A DNA stretch of 28,878 bases from Anaerolineae bacterium. Its GTDB lineage: Bacteria; Chloroflexota; Anaerolineae; JAAYZQ01. A program made the position numbers and the translations under genes. Shown piece by piece: positions 1 to 7,717 of this stretch. Under the pieces are notes generated by a model that saw only the letters and a list, made by a program, of their open reading frames with translations, was not told the origin of the DNA and ran no database searches. Location of the stretch: positions 1 through 28,878 of the forward strand of contig JAFGIA010000309.1 in assembly GCA_016929795.1 (NCBI GenBank), given 5' to 3'. The stretch's first letter is position 1, and each line of letters begins with the position of its first letter.

Positions 1-1221
1 AAAGAGGTTGCCGGCGAGGATGACGTCCTTGACCATCTCGGCGATCTGGCCGTCGCGGATCATGTAGGCGTAGGCCGAGCTGAAGGAGAAATTCTCAAGC
101 ATCGTCTGGCCGCCGATCATGTTGCACGCGTACACGCCCAGGTCGATGTCGCGGATCATGTCGGCGAAGGGCGTGGTGCCGTTGTCAATGGCGGTGTTGG
201 TCATGCGCACGATCGGCGGGTAGCGATAGCCGGTAGCGCGCGCGTTGCCCGTCGGCTGCTCACCCATCTTGGCTGCGGTCTCGCGCGAGTGGAGGCGGCC
301 GACGAGGATGCCGCCCTTGATCAGATCGGTACGTCCTGTTGGCGTGCCCTCGTCGTCGTAGCGGTGGGTGCCGCGCTGGCCGGGCGCCGAGCCGTCGTCG
401 AACACGTTCAGGATGTCGCGCCCAAAGCGGCGGCCGAGGACCATCATCTCCTGCGCCTGTGGGTTCTCGTACACGAAATCGGCTTCCGACAGGTGGCCAA
501 ACGCCTCGTGGATAAAGACGCTGGCCAACCCCGGATTGAGGATGACCGGGTAGCGGCCGCCGACTACCGTCTCGGCGGAGAGCAGGTCGACGGCGCGCTG
601 CGCTGCTGCCGCCGCCTGCTCGTCAAAACCCTGCACATAGTCGAACCCATACTGCCCCGAGCGGCTCTCAAAGCCCGTCTGGACGTTGTCTCCCTCACGC
701 GCTGTCGCCGACGCGACGATGGTCACCATCGGCCGCTCTTCGTCGACGAACGTGCCGTCAGAGCTGGCAAAGATGATGTGGCTGAAGGTGTCCTGGTAGA
801 CCGTGCGCGTGTCGACGATGCGCTCGCTGTGGTCGAGGAGCAGCGCGTTGTAGCGCTGCGCCAGCGCTTTTTTCTCTGACATGGGCACGCCGCGAAAGTC
901 GTGCGCCATCGACACGCGGATCTCTTCCTGGCGGATCGGGATCGGTGCCAGCTCGATCGGCGTCTCGCTCTCGGCCAGCCGAGCGCACTCGAACGCCTGC
1001 TCCACCTTGGCTCTCAGGTCGTCACGCCGGTTAAAGGTAACGATCCCCCACCCGCCGCCGCGCACCAGGCAGCGCACGATGCCGCCGGCATCGACGATGG
1101 CACTCGCCGTCTCCAGATCGCGGCCGCGGTAGGCGATGGTGGTGTCCTCCCGCTCTTCGAGGCGGATCTCGGTATAGTCGGCCTGGCTGTGGGCAATGGC
1201 GTCGTGGATTGGGTCTTGCAT
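1..1221 (-). CDS. tldD: TldD-family metalloprotease, 3' end beyond the window
   Basis: The minus strand reads open from ATG at 1221 to base 1 (407 codons, no stop), so the C-terminus is missing. Residues 238-242 are HEAFGH, the HExxxH zinc motif of TldD proteins, followed by a typical glycine-rich stretch and a TGxxR-type segment near residue 325. TldD normally pairs with TldE/PmbA to form a cytosolic protease that degrades unfolded peptides and matures some ribosomal peptides. The C-terminal ligands lie off the window. A GGAGGAGC ribosome site precedes the ATG. The nitroreductase stop is only 19 bases upstream, so both are probably one transcript. A tldE/pmbA partner may follow beyond base 1; this is inference. 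The family is certain from the motif and the overall sequence; TldD rather than TldE is favoured because the HExxxH motif is intact. Confidence 0.93.
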   Translation of the reverse strand, partial: MQDPIHDAIAHSQADYTEIRLEEREDTTIAYRGRDLETASAIVDAGGIVRCLVRGGGWGIVTFNRRDDLRAKVEQAFECARLAESETPIELAPIPIRQEEIRVSMAHDFRGVPMSEKKALAQRYNALLLDHSERIVDTRTVYQDTFSHIIFASSDGTFVDEERPMVTIVASATAREGDNVQTGFESRSGQYGFDYVQGFDEQAAAAAQRAVDLLSAETVVGGRYPVILNPGLASVFIHEAFGHLSEADFVYENPQAQEMMVLGRRFGRDILNVFDDGSAPGQRGTHRYDDEGTPTGRTDLIKGGILVGRLHSRETAAKMGEQPTGNARATGYRYPPIVRMTNTAIDNGTTPFADMIRDIDLGVYACNMIGGQTMLENFSFSSAYAYMIRDGQIAEMVKDVILAGNLF

Positions 1222-1240
1222 GGTTGCTCCTCCTGATCGT

Positions 1241-1747
1241 CTACCACGCGCCACGGTGGACGCGGGATGGGTCGAATTGGGTGCGCGGCTCCTTGATCTC
1301 GGCCGGGTGGCCGATCGATAGCAGGCTGAGCACGCCGATGTTGTCGGGGATGCCGAGCACGGCGCGGATCGCCTGCTCGCGCTCCGGCCGGCCGTACGCG
1401 CCCAGCCACACGGCGCCAAGGCCAAGGCCGGCTGCGGCGATGAGAATGTTTTCGGTGGCGGCTGAACAATCTACCACCCACCAGTCGCTGATCGCCGGAT
1501 CGCCGCACACGGCAATGGCCAGCCCGGCGCCTGCGAGCATCTTGCCAAAGGGATGGGCGTCGGCGAGCGCGCGCAGGGTGTCGCGGTCATCGACGACGAC
1601 CAGGTGCCACGGCTTGCGGTTCGAAGCCGACGGCGCAGCCATGCCCGCTTCCAGCAACGCCTGGACGTCCTCGGACGCCACCGGCTCGCTTGTGTACGCG
1701 CGGATACTGCGCCGCGCAAAGATCATTTCGAGTCTGTTGTCCACCAT
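1241..1747 (-). CDS. Nitroreductase-family flavoprotein
   Basis: 168 aa from ATG 1747, which has an excellent AGAGGAGGAAG ribosome site directly upstream; a longer reading to 1819 would run into the predicted promoter. The N-terminus has the FMN phosphate-binding RRSIR (residues 12-16), then PSASNRKPW (about 39-47), and a C-terminal GLGAVWLGAY stretch, all hallmarks of the small single-domain nitroreductase/FMN reductase family. Such enzymes are usually cytosolic homodimers using NAD(P)H and FMN to reduce nitroaromatics, quinones or unknown substrates. The physiological substrate cannot be predicted. It is first in a two-gene unit with tldD, transcribed from the promoter at 1819-1847. Confidence 0.9.
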   Translation of the reverse strand: MVDNRLEMIFARRSIRAYTSEPVASEDVQALLEAGMAAPSASNRKPWHLVVVDDRDTLRALADAHPFGKMLAGAGLAIAVCGDPAISDWWVVDCSAATENILIAAAGLGLGAVWLGAYGRPEREQAIRAVLGIPDNIGVLSLLSIGHPAEIKEPRTQFDPSRVHRGAW

Positions 1748-1818
1748 CTTCCTCCTCTTTCTGTGATCTGGCCCGCTGGGGGACGCGCGAGCTGCGCGCC
1801 CGCATTGGTGCACCGCCA

Positions 1819-1847
1819 ATTGTACAATAGCCCGCAGGGCAGGGCAA
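1819..1847 (-). promoter_or_regulatory. Sigma70-type promoter of the nitroreductase-tldD unit
   Basis: On the minus strand TTGCCC (1847-1842) lies 17 bp before TACAAT (1824-1819). The predicted start of transcription is about 65 bases before the ATG at 1747. The -10 sits within the perfect palindrome ATTGTACAAT (1819-1828). Confidence 0.55.
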
Positions 1848-1880
1848 GATTGGAAGGTTGGAAGGATGGGAAGCTGGAAG
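1846..1880 (+). repeat. Degenerate 8-bp tandem repeat (ATTGGAAG type)
   Basis: Successive units read ATTGGAAG, GTTGGAAG, GATGGGAAG and CTGGAAG. A related pair (GGATGGAA, GATTGGAA) occurs near 7157-7175 and a palindromic variant lies at 9663-9682. It lies in the 297-base spacer between the nitroreductase and the membrane-protein cluster and encodes nothing evident. Confidence 0.6.
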
Positions 1881-1897
1881 CACCGATCTTGCTGTGT

Positions 1898-1927
1898 CTG
1901 GCACCAACAGAAAAAGTATGCTACAAT
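1898..1927 (+). promoter_or_regulatory. Possible promoter of the 2045-4283 cluster
   Basis: CTGGCA (1898-1903), an 18-bp gap, then TACAAT (1922-1927) preceded by TGC, an extended -10. It would give a leader of roughly 110 bases. A weaker alternative is TTGACC (1972-1977) with GAATAT 17 bp later. Confidence 0.4.
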
Positions 1928-2044
1928 GTTGCGTGACTGGAAGAGGTGGCCGTTGTCTCAAAAGACAGATCTTGACCTGTTGAGCAAGGGATCAGAATAT
2001 CGGCCGACGGCGAGCTGACCGTCACCGCTCAAGGAGTTTGTCGT

Positions 2045-2902
2045 ATGCAGCTCACCGACATAACAGCACTCGCGAGGTCGATCGATCTGCGGTACCCTAC
2101 GAACCTGGCGATTTCGATCGTTTCCCTGTTGGTCGCCGCTGGCATTGCGTTCTATCGTGCGTTCTCTGGCGATCCGTGGATCGACGCGTTGCCGTGGGGC
2201 GTGGGGGCGGCGTTCACGGTATTCCTGGCCTGGGCGCTGGCGCGTGAGATCGATCCCGACCACGATCTATCGGCCTTTGTTGCCGCGGCGCTGGCGCTCA
2301 TCGGGCTGATCGCTTTCGGGCAGCCGTCGCTGCTGTCCCTCCTCTGGCTGCTGCTCCTGCTGCGCATGGTGAACCGCACGACCGGTGTGCCGGCGCGTCC
2401 CCTCGACTCGCTGGCGGTGCTCGGGTTGGCAGGTTGGCTGACGTGGCAGGGCTGGGAGTCTGCCGCCCGGGTGACGGCGCTCGGCTTTCTGCTCGATGCG
2501 CTGCTGCCCAAGCCGCTGCGCCACCACCTGGCCTTGGCCGGGCTCGCGCTGGTGGGGGCTGTTGCAGCGGGGATCGTGCTCGATTCTGCGGCCGGTGAGC
2601 CGCTCTCTCCGGTGGGGTGGGCAGGGCTGGCAGCCGTGGCTGTGTTCTGGATGGCGGTGATTCTGACGTCGGGCCGGGTGGTGAGCGTCGGGGATAGAAC
2701 AGGTCAGCGCCTCGAAGCGATGCGCGTGCAGGCGGCACAAGGGCTGGCGCTGCTTGCCGGGCTCTTGTGGGCCGGGCAGCTCGGATGGACCGGGGGGGTG
2801 GATCTGGTGTCGTTGTGGGCGGCGCTGATTGGCGTCACGTTGTGGCGTGCTGGGGTGCTTGTCGTGGGATGGCGTGGTGCGCACCAGGAGGATTGGGGCT
2901 GA
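2045..2902 (+). CDS. Polytopic membrane protein of unknown function
   Basis: 285 aa. AAGGAG lies 8 bases before ATG 2045. After a short hydrophilic N-terminus the protein is almost entirely hydrophobic, with about eight or nine candidate membrane helices, for example residues 20-38, 50-66, 78-94, 96-108, 125-140, 160-180, 192-210 and the two C-terminal stretches. No catalytic motif or recognised family was found. Its stop overlaps the start of the next gene (TGATG at 2900-2904), which implies translational coupling to the SAM methyltransferase. A role in a lipid-modification step together with that enzyme is possible but is only inferred from coupling. Confidence 0.8.
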   Translation: MQLTDITALARSIDLRYPTNLAISIVSLLVAAGIAFYRAFSGDPWIDALPWGVGAAFTVFLAWALAREIDPDHDLSAFVAAALALIGLIAFGQPSLLSLLWLLLLLRMVNRTTGVPARPLDSLAVLGLAGWLTWQGWESAARVTALGFLLDALLPKPLRHHLALAGLALVGAVAAGIVLDSAAGEPLSPVGWAGLAAVAVFWMAVILTSGRVVSVGDRTGQRLEAMRVQAAQGLALLAGLLWAGQLGWTGGVDLVSLWAALIGVTLWRAGVLVVGWRGAHQEDWG

Positions 2903-3948
2903 TGTGGTACATGCGCCTCGTTGAGACGAACCGCTTGCCCGATTGGCTGATCCGTGCGGTGGTTAGAGCCGTCCTGGAGCGCACGCTCCGGCGGCAGTAC
3001 AGCGTAGATGTGGAAGCACGGGATGCTGCCAAGGCGGCTCTCGTTGAAAAGCTGCGCACCAGCCCGATCGCGATCCGCACGCAAGATCCGAACTGGCAGC
3101 ATTACAAAGTGCCGACCGAGTTTTTTCAGCGCGTGCTGGGACCGTGGTTGAAGTATAGCTGTTGCTGCTGGCCTGACGGCGTCGAGTCGCTGGCGGCTGC
3201 CGAGGAAGCGATGCTGCGCCTGACGTGCCAGCGGGCGGGGTTGGAGGATGGGATGGACGTCCTCGACCTGGGGTGCGGCTGGGGCTCGCTGACGCTCTGG
3301 ATCGCGCAGCACTATCCGCGCTGCAACGTGATGGCCGTGTCGAACTCGAGCACGCAGCGGGCATACATCGAGGGGCGGTGCACGGCGCTGGGGATCGACA
3401 GGGTGCAGGCCGTGACGGCGGACGTGGCCGAGTTCGATCCAGGTAGACAGTTCAACCGCGTGATGTCGATCGAGATGTTCGAGCACATGAAGAACTATGG
3501 AGAGCTAATGGCGCGCATCGCCGGCTGGCTGCGCCCAGAAGGCAAGCTCTTTGTGCATGTATTCAGCCACCGGGAGTTGGCGTACGAGTTTGACGCCGAT
3601 GATCCCAATCACTGGATGGCGCGCACCTTCTTTGCCGGCGGCACGATGCCGTCGGATGACCTGCTGCTCCATTTTCAGCGCGACCTGGCGCTGGTGGAGC
3701 AGTGGCGCCTCGATGGCACCCACTATGCGCGCACGCTGCGTGCCTGGCTCGACAGGCTTGACGCGCATTCGGAAGAGGTTCGCTCGATCATGGCGGACGT
3801 GTATGGCGCCGGAGAGGCGACACGCCGGCTGGTGAACTGGCGCCTCTTTTTCCTGGTGTGCGAAGAGGTGTGGGGCATGCGCGGTGGGCAGGAGTATGGG
3901 GTGTCGCACTATCTCTTTGGGAAAAGGGAGGAGAAACGATGGACTTGA
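2902..3948 (+). CDS. Cyclopropane-fatty-acid-synthase-like SAM-dependent methyltransferase
   Basis: 348 aa from ATG 2902, chosen because AGGAGG (2886-2891) lies 10 bases upstream and the start overlaps the previous stop; ATG 2911 is a minor alternative. The SAM-binding motif I is VLDLGCGWGS (residues 120-129). Preceding it is HYKVPTEFF and LGPWLKYSCC, and after it SIEMFEHMKNYG and a conserved C-terminal VSHYLF, a pattern shared by the CFA synthase superfamily, including coclaurine N-methyltransferase-like proteins. True CFA synthases methylenate membrane phospholipid acyl chains; this branch may instead methylate a small amine or lipid. Neighbours are two membrane proteins overlapping it on both sides (1 and 10 bases), which fits a membrane-lipid substrate, though this is inference. 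Confidence 0.85.
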   Translation: MWYMRLVETNRLPDWLIRAVVRAVLERTLRRQYSVDVEARDAAKAALVEKLRTSPIAIRTQDPNWQHYKVPTEFFQRVLGPWLKYSCCCWPDGVESLAAAEEAMLRLTCQRAGLEDGMDVLDLGCGWGSLTLWIAQHYPRCNVMAVSNSSTQRAYIEGRCTALGIDRVQAVTADVAEFDPGRQFNRVMSIEMFEHMKNYGELMARIAGWLRPEGKLFVHVFSHRELAYEFDADDPNHWMARTFFAGGTMPSDDLLLHFQRDLALVEQWRLDGTHYARTLRAWLDRLDAHSEEVRSIMADVYGAGEATRRLVNWRLFFLVCEEVWGMRGGQEYGVSHYLFGKREEKRWT

Positions 3949-4283
3949 TCGAGATCTTGCAGATCGTGGCGGCGATCGCGACGGCGATCGTCGGGTTGGT
4001 GTCGCTGGCGGTGCCCGGGAAGGTGAAGGGGTTTACCGGCCTCGACGTGTCGACGGCGCGTGGGCTGACAGAGATACGCGCCATCCTCGGCGGCAGTTTT
4101 ATCGGCCTGGGCATCGCGCCGCTGATTCTCAACGAGCCGGCGGCGTATGCGATGCTCGGCATTGTCTACCTGGCGACGGCCGTCGCGCGCGTGATCGGCA
4201 TTGTCGTCGATCGCTCCGGCGAGATGTCGAACTGGGTCAGTGTGGCCTGGGAGGTCGTTTTCGGCGTTCTTTTTCTGCTCTGA
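3939..4283 (+). CDS. Small four-helix membrane protein, DUF4345-like
   Basis: 114 aa from ATG 3939, with GGAGGAG just upstream; it overlaps the methyltransferase end by 10 bases. About four hydrophobic segments are visible. The middle motif GLTEIRAILGGSFIGLG resembles the E-I-R...GG...G-L-G core of DUF4345 proteins; the assignment is from memory of that pattern. No function is known. It ends only 4 bases before the stop of the convergent Stay-Green homologue at 4288, with no recognisable terminator between them, so the two transcripts probably overlap. Confidence 0.75.
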   Translation: MDLIEILQIVAAIATAIVGLVSLAVPGKVKGFTGLDVSTARGLTEIRAILGGSFIGLGIAPLILNEPAAYAMLGIVYLATAVARVIGIVVDRSGEMSNWVSVAWEVVFGVLFLL

Positions 4284-4287
4284 ACTT

Positions 4288-4749
4288 TTACCGGTAGTCG
4301 GCGGGTGTGCCCCACTTCTGAAAGCCACGGTAGCGGTGCTGCCTGGCGCGAAAGTGGATGAGGATGGGTGCGTTATCCAGATCGGGATGTGCCTCGTATA
4401 GGCGCCTATCGCCATAGCGGAACGCTGTGAGAACCAACGGCAGCTCACGCTGAAAGATGGCCAAGCGCCAGCTCGCGGGGCCGAGGGCAAGGCCGCCGCT
4501 GAGGTGGCAGTAGACGTGCAGCACCATCCCATCCCCGTCGTCGCGCCACTCTGCCAGTACCTCGTCGCGCATCAACAGCCACCAGAAGCCTGACAGTTTC
4601 TCGTCGTCGTACTCGGCAGCCACCGTCAGGTAAAGTTCCCCGGTCAGGTCCGAGTGGGTAAGGGTGTAGCGCCGCGGCAACACCAGGCCGTCGGGCGCTG
4701 CCCCTGGCCCAAACTCGATGTGCAGCTTTTCAGGGTCCCAACGACTCAT
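4288..4749 (-). CDS. Stay-Green (SGR) family protein, putative Mg-dechelatase
   Basis: 153 aa from ATG 4749, preceded by GGGAGGGAT. The sequence carries the SGR signature in order: RRYTLTHSDLTGELYL (residues 26-41), MRDEVLAEW (60-68), a histidine-containing beta segment VLHVYCHLSGG, FQRELPLVLTAFRYGD and a C-terminal HPDLDNAPILIHF. Plant SGR removes Mg from chlorophyll a as the first committed step of chlorophyll breakdown, and bacterial homologues, one from an Anaerolineae bacterium, have been reported to do the same in vitro. From memory, the residues reported as important there are H32, D34 and D62; the same positions here are His32, Asp34 and Asp62. There is no signal peptide. It is last in a minus-strand operon after a phosphatase, a reductase and a permease. 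No chlorophyll genes are in the window, so the native substrate is unknown. Confidence 0.9.
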   Translation of the reverse strand: MSRWDPEKLHIEFGPGAAPDGLVLPRRYTLTHSDLTGELYLTVAAEYDDEKLSGFWWLLMRDEVLAEWRDDGDGMVLHVYCHLSGGLALGPASWRLAIFQRELPLVLTAFRYGDRRLYEAHPDLDNAPILIHFRARQHRYRGFQKWGTPADYR

Positions 4750-4767
4750 GATCCCTCCCAGGGACGG

Positions 4768-4818
4768 GTAGCAAGTGACGGGAGGCAAGCAACCATGTTA
4801 CGTGCTACTGTCACTTGC
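4768..4818. repeat. Nested inverted repeats before the SGR gene
   Basis: GCAAGTGAC (4771-4779) is repeated inverted as GTCACTTGC (4810-4818), and GTAGCA (4768-4773) as TGCTAC (4803-4808). The element spans the phosphatase 3' end and the SGR leader and could form a hairpin upstream of the SGR ribosome site. Confidence 0.5.
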
Positions 4819-5361
4819 GACTCGGTCCGCAAAGCGCTGCAACTGCGCAACCTGTGGCGGCGTGGGCCGGATGAAGGGGCGGTTCTGGCGGATGCGGTCC
4901 CATGCCTCGCCGGGCGACGTGCCCTGGTGGACAAAATAGGCGGCAGCCATCGTGGCGGCGCGGCCGATGCCCGAGCCGCAGTGGACATAGACCACGCCGC
5001 CACCCTCGATCTGGGCGGCGATGAACTCGGCACCCACCTGCAGGTGCTCGAGCGTCGGCGCCTGGTCGTCGGCGGTAGGTAGGTAGAGATAGTGGGGAAA
5101 GGAGAGGCCGGCGGGCTGGTCATCAAACTCGGCGCGCATATTGACGACGGCCGTGATCCCACGGCGGCGCATGCGCGCCATCCCGTGCGCACGGTGTTGC
5201 CCCCCGACGTACAGGTGTGGTGTGATCTGGCTGACACGCTGGATGTTGGCGCCGGTCAGGATGCGGGCGGCGTGGTCAAGCGCCCACCACAAAGTGGTCG
5301 ACACTCCTTGGTATCTGAGGCGCTGCCACAAAATCTGCAATCCGCGGATCAGTTTATGCAT
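4798..5361 (-). CDS. Dual-specificity / tyrosine phosphatase-like protein
   Basis: 187 aa from ATG 5361; the GTG at 5364 is one codon earlier, but AGGAG is better spaced (5 bases) for the ATG. The active-site loop VVYVHCGSGIGRAA gives HCxxxxxR with Cys128 and Arg134. TADD (about residues 97-100) offers the usual general-acid aspartate upstream. A typical DSP beginning, ITPHLYVGGQ, is at about residues 47-56. The first 40 residues form a basic, partly amphipathic extension. The family dephosphorylates proteins, nucleotides or phospholipids; the substrate is not evident. It lies 18 bases downstream of the aldo/keto reductase and 48 upstream of SGR in the same transcription unit. Confidence 0.88.
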   Translation of the reverse strand: MHKLIRGLQILWQRLRYQGVSTTLWWALDHAARILTGANIQRVSQITPHLYVGGQHRAHGMARMRRRGITAVVNMRAEFDDQPAGLSFPHYLYLPTADDQAPTLEHLQVGAEFIAAQIEGGGVVYVHCGSGIGRAATMAAAYFVHQGTSPGEAWDRIRQNRPFIRPTPPQVAQLQRFADRVASDSST

Positions 5362-5379
5362 CACGTCTCCTCATGGGGG

Positions 5380-6291
5380 TCATGGCACCTCGGTGCCTGT
5401 CGACGCGGTCCAGATTGTGAACCACTGGTGGCGGCTGATCTGCAGCCCTGTGGCCGCTGCGGCGCGGCGAATGCGCTCAAGCCTGCCGCTGCCGACGATG
5501 GGCACGATGCGCGCCGGGTGGCGCAGGATCCAGGCGAGTGCCACCTGGTCGACCGTCGCCCCACCGAGCTCTTTGCCCACTGCCTGGAGCGCCGCGCGCA
5601 GCCGTTCGGCCTTGGGGCTCTCGGCGGAGAAGAGCCTGCCGCGCGCCAGGGGCGACCAGGCCATGGGTGAAATGCGCAGCATCTGGCACTGGTCCACCGT
5701 GCCGTCGTGCAGCACCCCCATCTCCATCACCGACAGCTCCACCTGGTTGGTGACCAGGGGGTAGGAGAGGCGCGAGGCAAGCAGCTCCAAGTGGCGCGGG
5801 AAAAAGTTCGACACGCCGAAATGGAGCACCTTGCCGGCTGCGCGCAGTGTGTCGAATGCCTCGGCTACCTCGTCGGCGTCCATGAGTGGATCGGGACGAT
5901 GGATGAGCAGCACGTCGACGTGGTCGGTGTGCAGCGCGTGCAGCGAGTTATCGACGGACGCGAGGATGTGCTCGCGGCTCGTGTCATAGTGGTGACTGCG
6001 GTGCGCTGGCCGGCGCTCGGAGACGAGTTTGATGTCGCACTTGGTGACGATCTGCATCGTATCGCGCAGCGACGGCTCGAGTGCCAGCGCGCGGCCGAAC
6101 AGCTTTTCGGCCTGGTAATCACCATAGATGTCGGCGTGATCAAAGGTAGTGATGCCCAGGTCAAGAACGGCGTGGAGCAGCGCCAGCAGCTCCTCATTAC
6201 TCAGATCCCAGCTTGCCAGCCGCCACAGCCCGAGGGCGATGCGTGATACTTTCGGGCCGCCGGGTGCCATGTCGATCTGTTCAACGGTCAT
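5380..6291 (-). CDS. Aldo/keto reductase (YdhF-like)
   Basis: 303 aa from ATG 6291 with GGGAGGAGAT directly upstream. The AKR catalytic tetrad is visible: Asp51 and Tyr56 in FDHADIYG, Lys84 in VTKCDI, and His131 in LLIHRPDPL. The GVSNF segment and a C-terminal VPIVGSGRLERIRRA supply the NADP-binding elements. Overall length and the SRIALGLWRLASWDLS start match the E. coli YdhF type. Such enzymes reduce aldehydes or ketones with NADPH in the cytosol; the substrate is unknown. It is second in the unit tauE-like, akr, phosphatase, SGR. Confidence 0.92.
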   Translation of the reverse strand: MTVEQIDMAPGGPKVSRIALGLWRLASWDLSNEELLALLHAVLDLGITTFDHADIYGDYQAEKLFGRALALEPSLRDTMQIVTKCDIKLVSERRPAHRSHHYDTSREHILASVDNSLHALHTDHVDVLLIHRPDPLMDADEVAEAFDTLRAAGKVLHFGVSNFFPRHLELLASRLSYPLVTNQVELSVMEMGVLHDGTVDQCQMLRISPMAWSPLARGRLFSAESPKAERLRAALQAVGKELGGATVDQVALAWILRHPARIVPIVGSGRLERIRRAAAATGLQISRHQWFTIWTASTGTEVP

Positions 6292-6316
6292 ATCTCCTCC
6301 CTGTCGATGGGCAACG

Positions 6317-6368
6317 GGTATCAGGTATCAGGGAGCGGGCCGGAATCTGCTCCTCGCTTCCTGATGCC
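6317..6368. repeat. Intergenic hairpin with GGTATCA tandem repeat
   Basis: GGTATCAGGGAGCG (6324-6337) pairs with CGCTTCCTGATGCC (6355-6368), 12 of 14 positions plus two G-U type pairs. A second GGTATCA copy lies immediately before the left arm. It lies in the 94-base spacer between the permease and the reductase and might be an mRNA processing or attenuation element. Confidence 0.5.
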
Positions 6369-6385
6369 TGCTTCCCACTCTCCCC

Positions 6386-7105
6386 TCACGCGATCCCGAG
6401 CAGAAGCACAATGCCGAGCATCAAGATCATGGCGGTCACCAGCCGGCGGAACATATCGTGATCCACGCGTCTGTCGATGATGGCGCCAGCGAGGATGCCT
6501 GCGGCGAGTGCCGGGAGCGCATAGACATAATAACGTACTACCGTGCCGGTGACGTGCCCGGCGACGAGGTGGCTGGCGACGACCATCAGGCCGCTCGCCA
6601 GAAAGAGCGCCTGGAGCACCGCCCGGAACTCGTCGCGCGGCAAGCAGCGGAGCGAGCCGTACAGGATCACGGGTGGGCCGGGCGTGTTGTAGGCGCCGCC
6701 CAGGCAGCCGGCGAAAAAGCCCGCCGGGTACACCCACCAGGCGGGCACGGTGCGCCCGGCCGCCGGCTGCCAGAGTGCGTAGGTGCTGTAAGCGATCAAG
6801 ATCGCGCCAAGGAACCGTTTCACCACTGCCTCATCCACGTTCGAGAGCACCCAGATCCCAAGCGGCACGCCGATCGCCGACGCGGCAGCCAATCGCAGCA
6901 CCTCGCCACGGTCGATGCCGTGGCGGTAGCGCACTACGTTGACCGTATATGCCGTCAGCGCGATCAACGCCACGGTGGGCGCCGCTGTGTGCATGCCAAG
7001 GAGCAGCGTGATGAGTGGCATGACGACGATCGCAAAGCCAAACCCCGACAGGCTCTGCAGCAGCGCGGCCAGGAACACGATCACGACGATCTCGGCGACG
7101 GTCAT
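6386..7105 (-). CDS. TauE/SafE-family membrane permease
   Basis: 239 aa from ATG 7105. The first helix is followed by LLQSLSGFGFAIVVMPLITLLL, the family's N-terminal half motif; the second half repeat begins PAGFFAGCLGGAYNTPGPPVILY. About eight membrane helices are predicted. TauE/SafE proteins export sulfite, sulfoacetate or other organic anions, or move them inward; the substrate is not predictable. A longer reading to TTG 7141 was rejected because it would overlie the promoter's -35. No ribosome site precedes ATG 7105; the -10 TATAAT ends 7 bases before it, so the message is probably leaderless. It is the first gene of the unit that ends with SGR. Confidence 0.88.
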   Translation of the reverse strand: MTVAEIVVIVFLAALLQSLSGFGFAIVVMPLITLLLGMHTAAPTVALIALTAYTVNVVRYRHGIDRGEVLRLAAASAIGVPLGIWVLSNVDEAVVKRFLGAILIAYSTYALWQPAAGRTVPAWWVYPAGFFAGCLGGAYNTPGPPVILYGSLRCLPRDEFRAVLQALFLASGLMVVASHLVAGHVTGTVVRYYVYALPALAAGILAGAIIDRRVDHDMFRRLVTAMILMLGIVLLLGIA

Positions 7106-7112
7106 GGGAAGA

Positions 7113-7141
7113 ATTATAACACTGGCGTGTTGTGTGAGCAA
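7113..7141 (-). promoter_or_regulatory. Promoter of the permease-AKR-phosphatase-SGR unit, leaderless
   Basis: TTGCTC (7141-7136), 17 bp, TATAAT (7118-7113), with TGT forming an extended -10. The predicted start of transcription coincides with the ATG at 7105. Confidence 0.75.
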
Positions 7142-7199
7142 AACGGGAGAGGAGGAGGATGGAAGATTGGAAGGCAGGGCGGCCCGGTTGCACTTGGTG

Positions 7200-7586
7200 C
7201 TAGTCAGTCATGACCAGGCGCGCCCAGTGGTATGCTTCCTGCAGCCATGTCACGTACTGCTGCAGCGTCTGCTGCCGACGCGGGTCGGTGTTCATCTGGT
7301 AGATGACGACACCATCGAGGTCGAGGCGGTCGACAAAACCGGCGTGGGCGAGGGATTCGAGGATGGGGGCGACGGACTCTAAGCGACGGCCGATGCGCTC
7401 GGCGATGCTCTGCGCGTTGTCCATGGCGTAAGGATTTTGCGCAAAAAAGGTGATCACGTCGACGGCGGCCAAGTCTGACGTGACCCGTGCCACAGCGGCC
7501 CATAGCCCATTCCCTTCCGCCCATGGGATGACCTTTTCTTCGTCAGCCCGATTCTCGTCCTCGGACCAGGGATGTCTGTCAACCAA
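7200..7586 (-). CDS. Small winged-helix-like protein of unknown function
   Basis: 128 aa. The likely start is TTG 7586: no in-frame ATG or GTG follows early, tandem TAA stops lie just upstream, and AGGAGG sits 12 bases before it, slightly far. Residues 42-98 read like a winged helix-turn-helix: DVITFFAQNPYAMDNAQSIAERIG, a recognition-helix-like segment RRLESVAPILESLAHAGFVDRLD and a beta wing VVIYQMN. The first 25 residues are very acidic and the C-terminus is helical (residues 103-125). It could be a DNA-binding regulator or a partner-binding module; no family was recognised. It has its own promoter at 7613-7641 and is divergent from the Nudix gene. Confidence 0.7.
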   Translation of the reverse strand: MVDRHPWSEDENRADEEKVIPWAEGNGLWAAVARVTSDLAAVDVITFFAQNPYAMDNAQSIAERIGRRLESVAPILESLAHAGFVDRLDLDGVVIYQMNTDPRRQQTLQQYVTWLQEAYHWARLVMTD

Positions 7587-7612
7587 TACCTGCGGTCGCC
7601 TCCTGGATTATT

Positions 7613-7641
7613 AATCTACCATCAATTGCAGCCGGTGTCAA
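7613..7641 (-). promoter_or_regulatory. Promoter of the winged-helix-like gene
   Basis: TTGACA (7641-7636), 17 bp, TAGATT (7618-7613) with TGG as extended -10. The predicted leader is only about 20 bases and contains the AGGAGG, supporting the TTG start at 7586. Confidence 0.65.
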
Positions 7642-7717
7642 TAGTACCTGTGTCCCAAGCTGATCAGCGATCGCGCTTGCAATGACAGGGGGGGCGGTGC
7701 TCCATCGTCCCTTGTGC

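Noticed and set aside
4288..4749. The SGR homologue as evidence of a phototroph
   Set aside because: No chlorophyll-synthesis or reaction-centre gene is in the window, and bacterial SGR homologues are known in non-phototrophs.
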